DNA of 45,506 nt from positions 1 through 45,506 of the forward strand of contig JALCBJ010000054.1 of the NCBI GenBank assembly GCA_028066595.1. Direction: 5' to 3'. Within the stretch, counting starts at the first letter, position 1. Each line of letters begins with the position of its first letter. The position numbers and the translations under genes were made by a program. Positions 17,295-25,741 of this stretch are shown in pieces. The DNA is from Thermoanaerobaculia bacterium (GTDB taxonomy: Bacteria; Acidobacteriota; Thermoanaerobaculia; Multivoradales; J023). A model generated the notes under the pieces. The model ran no database searches, had not been told where the DNA came from, and saw only the letters and a list, made by a program, of their open reading frames with translations.

Positions 17295-19406
17295 TTATCG
17301 ATCCAGACCTTCTTTCGCAGCGGCCGCCGGAACCGATTCGGCCGGGACGATTTCCACGAAGTCGAAGGCCACCGCGAGGCTGCGGCCATCGCCCGACGCG
17401 GGATCGACTTCGCGGGGCGACTGAGTCCAGCCGAACTCGAACACGACGTGGTCAGCCGGCCCACCGCTAGGGAATGAAGGCAAGGTCAGCTCATTCCAGC
17501 CAGGTTCCAACGACACCGCGACGAGCGGCTCGCCGTCGACGGACACCTGCACCGTCTGCGCCGGACGGCCTCTGCCGGGAAAGGGCATGGCCCGGATCTT
17601 CAGCGCCCGGGGCTGATCGCTCACAGGCGCCACCAGGGCGATCTCCGCCCGTCTCGAGGCTGCCCAACGAAAGGTCATACCCGCAGGATCGGCTTCAGCG
17701 ACCGACCAGCCGGTGCCCAGCAAGGCCTCCGCGCGTCCGAAGTCCTGGCGGTGCGGCGTCTCGCCGAAACCCGTCAGGATCTCCGAGAGAATACGGCCCT
17801 CGTCAGGCGTTACGGAATCCCAGCGAATCGACTCGAAACTCGGACGCCGGAATAGCCGTAGATTGGCCCGTGGGATCAGCAGCACCGGATCTAGACCTCG
17901 AAACAGTGGCTCGAACCACGCTCCCTCACGGTACCCGGCCGCCGCCACCCAGCCTCGGGGATGCCGACGCGCCAACTCTTCGGCCGCCGCCAGGTCGAAG
18001 TTCACCGACTGAACCTCCAGCCCGCCCGATGGTGAGCTGTGACGCTGCAAGTAAAAGCGCAGACAGGTACTCGCCCAATCGTCGCGACCGATCACGGTTT
18101 CTCCACCATCGCTGAGGATCGCGATCAGCTGGGCCGCGCCGCGCCAGTCGGGCTTCTGCCAAGGCTCGGTGCGAGAAGCCGCCCAATTCGGTACCAGGAT
18201 CGCCAGCAGCACCGGCCCGAGGAATGCCGCTGGCAGTGCCGACGATGGCAAGCGCCGCGCCACCCGCGCCACCACCAGGCTGAGGCCACGCGCGCCGTCC
18301 ACCAGTCCGTAGGCCACGAGCGCCAGGAACGCGGGCAGTGCAGCGGAGGTGTAGCGCACGTTGTACCAATGCTCGAAACGGTAGAGCAGCACCAACCAGC
18401 CCGCGATGGGTAGTAGCCAGAGTCCGACGATCCACAGCGCCGATGGTGTGTCCTCGAGCGTCCAGCGCACCGCGCCCCAGAGACCGACGGCGAGCAGGGC
18501 GAAGCTCAGCCAGCCCGCTGTGGACGAGTCGAGCCCCGAGGTGGTCAGACTGCTGAGCAGACGACCGAGGGAACGTGCCGATACCGGGCTGACGAAGCTC
18601 AAATCGCCGCCGTGGTCGGGCGCCTCTACTGTGGCACCGGTCACCTGGCTGAGTCCTGGCACCGTGGGGAAGAGGAACGCCATCAAGACCAGCGCCAGAC
18701 CACAAGCGATTGCCAGTAGGAGATCTCGTCGCCAGTGCCAGCGGCGGTAGAGGGCACGCTTCCGCAACCAGTACGACGCTGTAGCTACCGGGACGAACGC
18801 CACCAGCACCGGAGCCGCCACAGCACCCAAACATGCCGTCGACATCGCCACTAGCCCGATCGCGGGCACCACCCAGCGCTTCCGATCCTGGAACCCCAGC
18901 AGCAGTAGCAGCGTGGTGGCGAGAAGGACCACAGAGTACGGTCGACCTTCCCGAGAGTAGTCCACGTGTAGCGGCGCCACCGCCAGCAGCGCCATTGCCA
19001 CGAGGGCCACCGCACTGCTACGCGATGCCCGCAGCACAACGAAGAACAGCACCGCCACCGTCGAGACACCGGCCAACGCCGGCATCCAACGCGCCGCAAA
19101 CTCTACTCGGGCCTCGTCCTGCCCGAATACCGACAGCGCCACCGCCTGCCCCGCGTAGTAGAGCGCCCCGTTCTCCCGATCGATCGACAACGCCGACGGC
19201 CACTCCATCCACGACACACCCTCCATCTCCGCCATGGCTCGACGCGTCTGCTCCACGTGCAGGATCTCGTCGAGCCACAGCGACGGCTCCCCGAGCCCGT
19301 CGAAACGAAGGAAGGCCGCGGTCACCAGCAGCACGAGGAACGCGCTGGCGAGCAACCGACGTCGTGCCGGATTCGGCAATCCGAAGAGGAAATCGACAGG
19401 GGGCAC
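17295..19406 (-). CDS. Polytopic GT39/PMT_2-like glycosyltransferase
   Basis: 703 aa membrane protein of the GT-C fold. After TM1 comes PSLWLDE (41-47), with the catalytic-type Asp typical of ArnT/PMT_2 enzymes that use polyprenyl-phosphate sugars; about 10-12 further hydrophobic segments extend to about residue 410. The C-terminal about 290 residues are soluble, probably periplasmic, ending in a beta-rich part (PGRGRPAQTVQVSVDGEPL). Start GTG at 19406; the PPTase gene diverges 29-32 bp away. First gene of the minus-strand operon that runs into the proline-activation genes. It could glycosylate a lipid-linked or exported product on the outer face of the inner membrane. Confidence 0.85.
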   Translation of the reverse strand: MPPVDFLFGLPNPARRRLLASAFLVLLVTAAFLRFDGLGEPSLWLDEILHVEQTRRAMAEMEGVSWMEWPSALSIDRENGALYYAGQAVALSVFGQDEARVEFAARWMPALAGVSTVAVLFFVVLRASRSSAVALVAMALLAVAPLHVDYSREGRPYSVVLLATTLLLLLGFQDRKRWVVPAIGLVAMSTACLGAVAAPVLVAFVPVATASYWLRKRALYRRWHWRRDLLLAIACGLALVLMAFLFPTVPGLSQVTGATVEAPDHGGDLSFVSPVSARSLGRLLSSLTTSGLDSSTAGWLSFALLAVGLWGAVRWTLEDTPSALWIVGLWLLPIAGWLVLLYRFEHWYNVRYTSAALPAFLALVAYGLVDGARGLSLVVARVARRLPSSALPAAFLGPVLLAILVPNWAASRTEPWQKPDWRGAAQLIAILSDGGETVIGRDDWASTCLRFYLQRHSSPSGGLEVQSVNFDLAAAEELARRHPRGWVAAAGYREGAWFEPLFRGLDPVLLIPRANLRLFRRPSFESIRWDSVTPDEGRILSEILTGFGETPHRQDFGRAEALLGTGWSVAEADPAGMTFRWAASRRAEIALVAPVSDQPRALKIRAMPFPGRGRPAQTVQVSVDGEPLVAVSLEPGWNELTLPSFPSGGPADHVVFEFGWTQSPREVDPASGDGRSLAVAFDFVEIVPAESVPAAAAKEGLDR

Positions 19407-19435
19407 GCGCGCAGCTTACCGAAGCGTAGACTCTG

Positions 19436-20185
19436 GTGATGGGCGCATCGCCACAGCTGCCCGAGGATCCGCCTCGCGTCGACGCGGACATCGCGACGCC
19501 GATTCTCGTCCGCGGAGACGTCCAGATCTGGCGGATTCCTCTAGCCAGGCCGGCGTCGATGCGAAGGCGCCTCGCCAGCACGCTCTCGACGGCGGAGCAG
19601 GCGCGCGCGGCGCGATTTCACTTCGAGAGGCACCGACGGCGCTTCGCGGTCGCGCACGGCGGATTGCGGGTGGTGCTGGCGGGCTATCTCCAGCGGGCGC
19701 CGGAAGCGCTTCACTTCGCCGCAGCGTCCGGCGGCAAGCCGTTCCTGGAACGGGAGTCGAACGACGCCGACCTACGCTTCAACCTCTCCCACTCCTCTGA
19801 CCTGGCACTGCTGGCAGTCACCCTCGGTCGGGAGGTTGGGATCGACGTGGAGCGTCTCAACCCAAAGGCTGAGACCACGCGTCTGGCGCGACGTTTCTTT
19901 GCTCCGGAAGAGCGAGACGCCTTGGAGCACTCGGGCTCGGACCAGCACGTGGCCGACTTCTTTCGGGTGTGGACTCTGAAGGAGGCCTACCTCAAGGCAG
20001 TTGGAACCGGTCTCGGACGGTCGCTCTCCAGCTTCGCTGTCGCGCCGAGAGGCACGGACCCGCGTCTGCTGCGCTCCGACGCCGGCGACGAGGAGGACTG
20101 GCTCTTCGAGTGTCTCGAGGTCGCGCCGGAGAACGGACAGAGCTTCGCGGGAGCCTTGGTGGCGTCAACTCGCCTCCGCTCCTAA
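19436..20185 (+). CDS. Sfp-type 4'-phosphopantetheinyl transferase
   Basis: 249 aa. Transfers phosphopantetheine from CoA to the Ser of carrier domains. Signature motifs: FNLSHS (115-120), GIDVERL (135-141) with Mg-binding acids, FFAPEE (154-159) and WTLKEAYLKAVGTGL (179-193; WxxKEAxxK). Length fits the Sfp/Gsp group rather than AcpS. The start may be GTG 19436 or the directly following ATG 19439. It diverges from the membrane glycosyltransferase operon and would activate the free carrier protein and both NRPS T domains here. Confidence 0.96.
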   Translation: MMGASPQLPEDPPRVDADIATPILVRGDVQIWRIPLARPASMRRRLASTLSTAEQARAARFHFERHRRRFAVAHGGLRVVLAGYLQRAPEALHFAAASGGKPFLERESNDADLRFNLSHSSDLALLAVTLGREVGIDVERLNPKAETTRLARRFFAPEERDALEHSGSDQHVADFFRVWTLKEAYLKAVGTGLGRSLSSFAVAPRGTDPRLLRSDAGDEEDWLFECLEVAPENGQSFAGALVASTRLRS

Positions 20186-20219
20186 GGCTCATGACATCAA
20201 CACATCAGAGTCCCGCGGC

Positions 20220-21293
20220 TCACCGGGCCTTGGTCAGACGAAATCCTCGTTTGCAGACCGAGCGAAGAGTTCCGATGCCGAATCCCAGTCCACAGATCAA
20301 CAGGTAGATCCAATAGAGCGGTAGGGTTCCGGCCGCGAAGGCGTAGCCGCGGACGCGCCGAAAGAACCGGAACAGTCCGGCATTGACAGCGGCGATGCTC
20401 GCGGCGAGGAGGGCCGTGAGGCAACGTGCGGGCCGACTGAAGATCGCGAACGGCAGCGCAGCCGTCAGCAAGAAAGCCAGGACGACGCTGATTCGATCAC
20501 GGGTCTTGACGTTGAGATCGTTCACCAATCCGCCCGACAAGAGCATCTGCTCGGTCCATGGAATCGCCCTGTTGAAGAGGTCCGTACGGAGCATTCCCAG
20601 GAAGGTCCAACGCTTGAGGTGCTTGACCTGGAGAGTCTTGATCAGGCGGATCCGGTGTCCGGCTCGGATCAGTCGCGCGCCCAGCTCGATGTCCTCGATA
20701 CTCGGATCGGCGTAGGCCTCGTGGAAGCCGCCGACCTCCAGGAACGCTTCGCGACGCACGGCACCACAACCCGACCAGAACGTCGAGGCCGTCTCGTGGC
20801 TCGTCTGGTGGACGTAGTGGTGCAGGAGATTGCGGTACTGGGAGACGAAGTGGGGATCGCTCGGTGTGTCGTCATACGACCCGAGGATGGCGTCCGGCGC
20901 ATCGGGGCCGTCGAAGATCTCCTGGACCCTGGAGATGGCGTCCGAGGGCGCCTCGACGTCGGAATCGAGGAAGAAGAGAACGTCGCCAGTCGCCCGGTCG
21001 ACGCCCCGATTGCGGGCTCGCGCTGGTCCGCCCCGCTCGTCGAGCTCGAGAACCAAGGCGCCGGCGGGGGCGCTCGCGGAGCGGCGCGGGGCCGCTTCGG
21101 AGCCTCCGGACCGTCGCGACGCGCTCCCTTTAACCGCACGTCCATCAGAGGCCGCGTCGTCGACCCCGTCGAAGACCACGATCAACTCGTGGGGTCGCGG
21201 ATCCAAACGCTCCAGAGACTCGGCGCAGCGCGGCCAAGCGGGCGCGGTGCCGCCCACCGGTACGACCACGCTGACCGTCACCGGTTTCGCCAT
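20220..21293 (-). CDS. Family 2 glycosyltransferase with C-terminal membrane segments
   Basis: 357 aa. VTVSVVVPVGGTAPAWPRC start, VLFFLDSDVEAP (105-116) with the DxD-type site, then ATFWSGCGAVRREAF and EDIELGARL (acceptor/catalytic region). Two to three hydrophobic stretches near the C-terminus (VVLAFLLTAALPFAIF, YAFAAGTLPLYWIYLLICGLGFGIG) anchor it in the membrane. A low-complexity insert rich in Arg/Ser/Ala occurs around residues 52-80, before the RGGPARARN stretch. ATG start, 12 bp after the small membrane protein. Third gene of a minus-strand operon with the FAD oxidoreductase; acceptor unknown. Confidence 0.88.
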   Translation of the reverse strand: MAKPVTVSVVVPVGGTAPAWPRCAESLERLDPRPHELIVVFDGVDDAASDGRAVKGSASRRSGGSEAAPRRSASAPAGALVLELDERGGPARARNRGVDRATGDVLFFLDSDVEAPSDAISRVQEIFDGPDAPDAILGSYDDTPSDPHFVSQYRNLLHHYVHQTSHETASTFWSGCGAVRREAFLEVGGFHEAYADPSIEDIELGARLIRAGHRIRLIKTLQVKHLKRWTFLGMLRTDLFNRAIPWTEQMLLSGGLVNDLNVKTRDRISVVLAFLLTAALPFAIFSRPARCLTALLAASIAAVNAGLFRFFRRVRGYAFAAGTLPLYWIYLLICGLGFGIGTLRSVCKRGFRLTKAR

Positions 21294-21305
21294 CGCGTTT
21301 TCAGC

Positions 21306-21629
21306 TCAGAGCCGGCCGCCGCGCCAGCGGGCCAAGGCGTTGTAGAGCGAGGCGACGCAGAAACCGAGAGCGGCACCGGTCAAGGCACCGTAGAAGAGTC
21401 CGACGAACGAGCCGCCCCAGGTCACCGAGTAGCCCGGGTAGTAAACCCGCAGGAGGCCGAGAGTGGGTCCCACCACCTTCCCTCCCTTGATCACCAGCCA
21501 CAGCGTGGCGGCGAACAGTCCGAAGCCGCACACCATGCCGGTGACGAGTGCGACGATGACGGCACGAAGCCGCGCGACCGTGCGCGCGACGAGCAGAAGC
21601 TCTTCTCGAGTGACGGGTTCGGGGTTCAT
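21306..21629 (-). CDS. Small two-TM membrane protein, paralogue of the adjacent oxidoreductase tail
   Basis: 107 aa with two predicted membrane helices (VIVALVTGMVCGFGLFAATLW; FVGLFYGALTGAALGFCVASLY) separated by LLRVYYPGYSVTWGGS. No family recognised. The core pattern GY-x-V-x-WGG followed by a Gly/Ala-rich helix and N-A/R-L is also found in the last about 88 residues of the upstream FAD oxidoreductase, so the two appear to be homologous membrane modules, one free and one fused. ATG start 19 bp after the upstream gene. Confidence 0.8.
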   Translation of the reverse strand: MNPEPVTREELLLVARTVARLRAVIVALVTGMVCGFGLFAATLWLVIKGGKVVGPTLGLLRVYYPGYSVTWGGSFVGLFYGALTGAALGFCVASLYNALARWRGGRL

Positions 21630-21648
21630 ATCGGCGCAGGTCGGGAGC

Positions 21649-23472
21649 TCAGGGTTCTAGGGTCGTCAGCTGTGCCAGCCGGCGTTCCAGGTCTCTTTCG
21701 AAGACAAACGTCAAACGGTTGATGAGGCGAGCGATGACCCAGCCCAAAGCGTAGCCCACCAGCCCCGCCTCTACGATGCCCACAGCCATGCCACCCCACG
21801 AGACCTCGTAGCCGAAGAGGTACTGACCGAGAAGCGACATCATGGGCACGATCTCGTGTCCACTGCCTAGTAAAAGGACCAGCGTGGCCACGGCCAACCC
21901 CAACGCGGCGGTCAAGCCGGTGGCGCCGCCCAGGGCGACTTCGTCGTAGCGAGCGAAGGCTTCCTCCAGCACTTCGTGGAGTGCAGCCTGCTCGGCGCGG
22001 ACCGGTGTCAGACGATCGCCCGACACACTGGACGCTACTTCCTTGGAGGTCGCTTCCGAACTTTCCTCGTGGTACTCCTGCTCCACGTTGATGGACCACA
22101 GGTCGAGGTCGGCGCCGGCCACGTTGCGAGCAGCCCAAAGACCGGCCACCATGGAATGGTCCTGGTTGTTGTAGCGGTGCTGACCGTTGCGACCGATGGT
22201 CTGCAGATTCTCGAGGCCATCGAGCCAATCGCGGATCGTCTCCAAATGGCGTTCGTAGTCGTCGTCATAGACCGGATAAGCCTTGGGCATGCGGACTACC
22301 GTGCCCGCCTCCACCTCGTTGGCATCGAAGAGCCGTATCCGCTCACCTTCCTCAGACCCGAGTGCCACCAGCTCGTCGTCCGCCATACTCCACAGGTCGT
22401 CACCCTCGTTGACGAAGTACTCGAGGCCGACGAACGACTTCGATGGGTCGGCCACCATCTCCGGGCTCCAGTTCTTGAAGCTCTGCACGCGGCCGACACG
22501 TACCTCGGGCGAATGAACGTAGATCCAGTTGTCCGGGAAGAGATGGTCGCGATCGACGATCAGACCGACGATAAGAAAGTCGCGATAGCGCAACCCTTCG
22601 GCCGCCGCCAGGATCTCGGCAGGCGCCGCCGGAGATAGGGCCCGCACCAAGGCCGTGATGGGCATCGACGAAATCAAGTGGTCACAAGGCGCGGTGTAGG
22701 TGCCTTCTGCGTTTTCCACGTCTACTGCACTGACGCGTCCGTCCTGGTGGTGAACAGCCACCACCCGTGAGCTCAGCCGAGTCTCCACACCTCGCTCTGC
22801 CGCCATCTCCGAGCAGCGCTCCCACATCATTCCCGGCCCGAGGCGCGGATAGAGGAAGCGCTCGATCAGGCTCGTCACCACTTCGCCATCGGCGGAGCCA
22901 CGCCCACCACCCAGGAAGGCGTTCTTCACCGCCGTCAGCAGGTCCAGGTTCTTGATGCGCTGGGCCGCCCAGGCGGCGCTGATCTCGGAGCAGGGCATGC
23001 CCCACACCTTCTCGGTGTAGGTTTCGAAGAAGATCTCGAACAAACGTCGACCGAAACGGTTGCTCACCCAGGCATCGAAGGTGCGCTCGTCCTCGATCGG
23101 GAACAGCTGGGCGTGGATGTAGCTGGTCACGACACGGACCGCTTCCACCACTCCGAGTCCGCGCAGAGCGTTGAGGGGCTTGAGCGGATAGTCGAAGAAC
23201 GTGTCGCGGTAGAAGATACGCGACATTCGTTCCCGGGTGAGGAGGTCCTCACCGAGGATCTCACGCCAGAGATCCTCCACTTCCTGCACCTTGGTGAAGA
23301 AACGATGGCCGCCGATGTCGAGCCGGCAGCCGCGGAACTCGACGCTGCGGGAGATACCGCCGACCAAGTCGTCGGCCTCGAAGACCACACCAGGATGGCC
23401 GAGCTTGCCCAGCTCGAGGGCCGCGGTCAACCCAGCGGGGCCGGCTCCGACCACTACGGTGCGTTGTGTCAT
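21649..23472 (-). CDS. FAD-dependent amine-oxidase/UGM-like oxidoreductase with C-terminal membrane module
   Basis: 607 aa. FAD-binding Rossmann start VVVGAGPAGLTAALEL (6-21), VFEADDLVGG, then GCRLDIGGHRFFTK, the pattern of the COG1232 / UDP-galactopyranose-mutase-like group found in many glycan loci. The flavoprotein part ends at about residue 460 (GLWAARNVAGADLDLWSIN). A linker is followed by two membrane helices (about 520-585) around LLGQYLFGYEVSWGGMAVG, matching the neighbouring 107-aa protein. The substrate is unknown; family members act on nucleotide- or lipid-linked sugars or polyprenyl compounds. ATG 23472, GAGG upstream. First gene of a three-gene minus-strand operon. Confidence 0.87.
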   Translation of the reverse strand: MTQRTVVVGAGPAGLTAALELGKLGHPGVVFEADDLVGGISRSVEFRGCRLDIGGHRFFTKVQEVEDLWREILGEDLLTRERMSRIFYRDTFFDYPLKPLNALRGLGVVEAVRVVTSYIHAQLFPIEDERTFDAWVSNRFGRRLFEIFFETYTEKVWGMPCSEISAAWAAQRIKNLDLLTAVKNAFLGGGRGSADGEVVTSLIERFLYPRLGPGMMWERCSEMAAERGVETRLSSRVVAVHHQDGRVSAVDVENAEGTYTAPCDHLISSMPITALVRALSPAAPAEILAAAEGLRYRDFLIVGLIVDRDHLFPDNWIYVHSPEVRVGRVQSFKNWSPEMVADPSKSFVGLEYFVNEGDDLWSMADDELVALGSEEGERIRLFDANEVEAGTVVRMPKAYPVYDDDYERHLETIRDWLDGLENLQTIGRNGQHRYNNQDHSMVAGLWAARNVAGADLDLWSINVEQEYHEESSEATSKEVASSVSGDRLTPVRAEQAALHEVLEEAFARYDEVALGGATGLTAALGLAVATLVLLLGSGHEIVPMMSLLGQYLFGYEVSWGGMAVGIVEAGLVGYALGWVIARLINRLTFVFERDLERRLAQLTTLEP

Positions 23473-23607
23473 GCGGGGGGACCTCAGAGCCAGAATCGAA
23501 GAATGGGTTATGGCGTCGGGACGCCCAGGGTTCCGAACTCTGTTCGCAGATATTGGCTAGCTGGTTTCGCAAGATGCGCCAGGTGCGGGTATACGATCCT
23601 CTCATCC
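23473..23607. promoter_or_regulatory. Divergent intergenic region
   Basis: 135 bp between the FAD oxidoreductase (minus) and the sulfotransferase (plus). Both operons must be driven from here or from inside the opposite gene. I could not identify convincing -35/-10 boxes or an operator; the assignment rests only on gene orientation. Confidence 0.4.
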
Positions 23608-24399
23608 ATGGGAAGCACTGCGGTTCACTGGATCCATTGTTCGTACCACAAGTGTTTGACGGTCTATTTCCGACGAGTGATGGACGCGGTCTTCAATCGG
23701 TGTCAACCGTGGAGCGGCGGCTACGACCACTTCAACAGCCATCTCGAAGACTTTCTCGCGGGCTATCGAGACCTGAGGGTCGCCTCGGTCAACAATCGCG
23801 CGCTCGACCCTGCCGAGGTCGAACGCTGCCGCGTTTCCCGTTTCGTACGCGACCCTCGCGATCTGGTGGTGTCCGGCTACTTCTACCACCGACGTGGGAC
23901 CGAACCATGGACCCGGATCGCCGAACCCACCGAGGACGATTGGTACTTCGCCCACGGGGTGGTGCCCGAGGGACTCCGCGCGGCAGGCGGCACGTTCTCC
24001 GACTACCTCAGGGCCTTGCCTGAAGAGGAAGGTCTGCTGGCAGAGATGGAGTTCCGCGCGCTTCATTTCGAATCGATGGCGCAGTGGTCGTCACTATGGG
24101 GCGACGATCATCCCGAGGTGCTCGTTCTGCGCTACGAAGACATCCTCGGCCGCGAGGTGGAGAGTTTCCGGCAGATCTTCGGGCACTACGGGCTCGGGCC
24201 GATCTCGTCGGCTCTCGGTCGTTTCTTCGCACGACGCCACTCGCTGGCGAGCTTCTCGTACCGTCGGCGCCGGGGCGACGCTCATGTGCGCAATCCGGCT
24301 GCAGGGCAGTGGCGTCGCCATTTCACGCCCCGGGTACGGCGCGAGTTCGATGCACGTTGGGGTGGCCTGATACGACAGCTCGGCTATCCCGAGGACTGA
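23608..24399 (+). CDS. Sulfotransferase, second family
   Basis: 263 aa from ATG 23608; the frame is open upstream but that part is antisense to the oxidoreductase. The PAPS loop is the HKC-type variant SYHKCLTVYFRRVM (12-25) and the 3'-phosphate segment is RFVRDPRDLVVSGY (78-91); LVLRYEDIL follows. Differs clearly from the sulfotransferase at 6275, so the locus has two distinct sulfotransferases. Followed after 4 bp by the GT1 gene. Likely adds sulfate to a sugar acceptor. Confidence 0.88.
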   Translation: MGSTAVHWIHCSYHKCLTVYFRRVMDAVFNRCQPWSGGYDHFNSHLEDFLAGYRDLRVASVNNRALDPAEVERCRVSRFVRDPRDLVVSGYFYHRRGTEPWTRIAEPTEDDWYFAHGVVPEGLRAAGGTFSDYLRALPEEEGLLAEMEFRALHFESMAQWSSLWGDDHPEVLVLRYEDILGREVESFRQIFGHYGLGPISSALGRFFARRHSLASFSYRRRRGDAHVRNPAAGQWRRHFTPRVRREFDARWGGLIRQLGYPED

Positions 24400-24403
24400 G
24401 GCC

Positions 24404-25741
24404 GTGGCCGCGATCCTCTGCGTTAGCGACGGCATGATCAGCGTCGTCTACCCGGTTCTGGAACTGGCGCGACGCCTTGCCGCGGACGGACATCACGTTA
24501 CCTTCGTCGGTCATCCAACGCGGCGGAACCTCGCGGTGCGACAAGGGCTCGATTTCGAGGCCCTTCCGCCAGACCACTCCACACAGTTTCTCGAACACGA
24601 CGCCGATCGGGGTTTGCTGCAGCGCTTTCGGCTTCGGCAGGTTCGGCGCGAGTCCGCACTGACGGCGTTGGGCACGGATGGATTTGCCGAGATCCTGCGT
24701 CGGATCGATCCCGAGCTCGTGCTCGTCGATGGCGAGATGCACGAGCACGTGATCGTCAGCGTCGGGACCGGTCGGCGCACCGCGGTGCTCAATACGTTCT
24801 GCTCGATCTGGCGACGGCCGGGCGTACCGCCGCCGCACGTTCCGGCGCGGCCAGGCGTCGGCTGGACCGGGTCGCGGCTCGCCATGGGGCTTCACTGGAC
24901 AGCACTGCGCTGGCGCAAACGGCTGCGCTCCGGCAGGCTTTGGCTGCGTCACGTGGGATGCGATCGCATCTCTCGGCTGCGCGCACTGGCGAACCGCTAC
25001 GGATTCGACCTGCGCACCGAAGCCGACGCCGGACAGTGGCTGATCCCCTGGACCTACCGAAGACTGCCGGCGTTCAGCTTGCACGCCCGGGAATTCGATT
25101 TCCACCACGAACCGGCCGATCACGTCCACTACCTGGGCCCGATGAGTCTGCACCACCGCGGAGACGCGCTAGCGGCCGACGACGACGCCCGCCTCGACGA
25201 GGCGTTCCGGCGCACCCAAAACGAGAATCGCGCTCTCGTCTACGCCACCTTCGGCTCCGCCTTCACCGTCGGGTCCGGAGCCATCTCACAGCTGGCGCGG
25301 GCCGCTGGCGACCAGCCCTGGGAAGTGGTGCTCAGTCTCGGCGGGAAGAACCTGGACGAACTGGGCACGCTACCGAGGAATGTCCACGCCTTTCGCTGGC
25401 TGCCCCAGCTCGACGTCCTGAAGCGAGCCGACGTAGCCATCGTCCACGGTGGAATCAACACGATCGACGAGTGCGTACTCCACGGCGTGCCGATGCTCGT
25501 CTATTGCGGATTCGAGACCGACATGGCGGGCAACATGGCCCGCGTGGTGCATCACGGTCTGGGCGTGCCGGGAGATCCCTTGCGCGAGGGCCCCAACGAA
25601 TTGCGTCAACACGTCGATCGTCTTCTCACGGAGCCGCGGTTCCGCGAAACCGTAGCGAACTTTCGGTCTCACTACGAACGATATGAAAACGAACGTGTCG
25701 CCGAGCGGACGGTGGACGAGTTGCTGCGAGGCCCATCGTGA
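24404..25741 (+). CDS. GT1/MGT-like glycosyltransferase (UGT type)
   Basis: 445 aa GT-B enzyme. The N-terminus (AILCVSDGMISVVYPVLELARRLAADGHHVTFVG) has the acceptor-side pattern of UGT/MGT enzymes; the donor site is VAIVHGGINTIDECVLHGVPMLVYC (about 345-369), followed by NMARVVHHGLGV. This family commonly glycosylates small molecules such as polyketides, peptides, carotenoids and macrolides. GTG start at 24404, 4 bp after the sulfotransferase stop; its stop overlaps the flippase start (GTGA). Fits decoration of a secreted natural product before export. Confidence 0.9.
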   Translation: MAAILCVSDGMISVVYPVLELARRLAADGHHVTFVGHPTRRNLAVRQGLDFEALPPDHSTQFLEHDADRGLLQRFRLRQVRRESALTALGTDGFAEILRRIDPELVLVDGEMHEHVIVSVGTGRRTAVLNTFCSIWRRPGVPPPHVPARPGVGWTGSRLAMGLHWTALRWRKRLRSGRLWLRHVGCDRISRLRALANRYGFDLRTEADAGQWLIPWTYRRLPAFSLHAREFDFHHEPADHVHYLGPMSLHHRGDALAADDDARLDEAFRRTQNENRALVYATFGSAFTVGSGAISQLARAAGDQPWEVVLSLGGKNLDELGTLPRNVHAFRWLPQLDVLKRADVAIVHGGINTIDECVLHGVPMLVYCGFETDMAGNMARVVHHGLGVPGDPLREGPNELRQHVDRLLTEPRFRETVANFRSHYERYENERVAERTVDELLRGPS

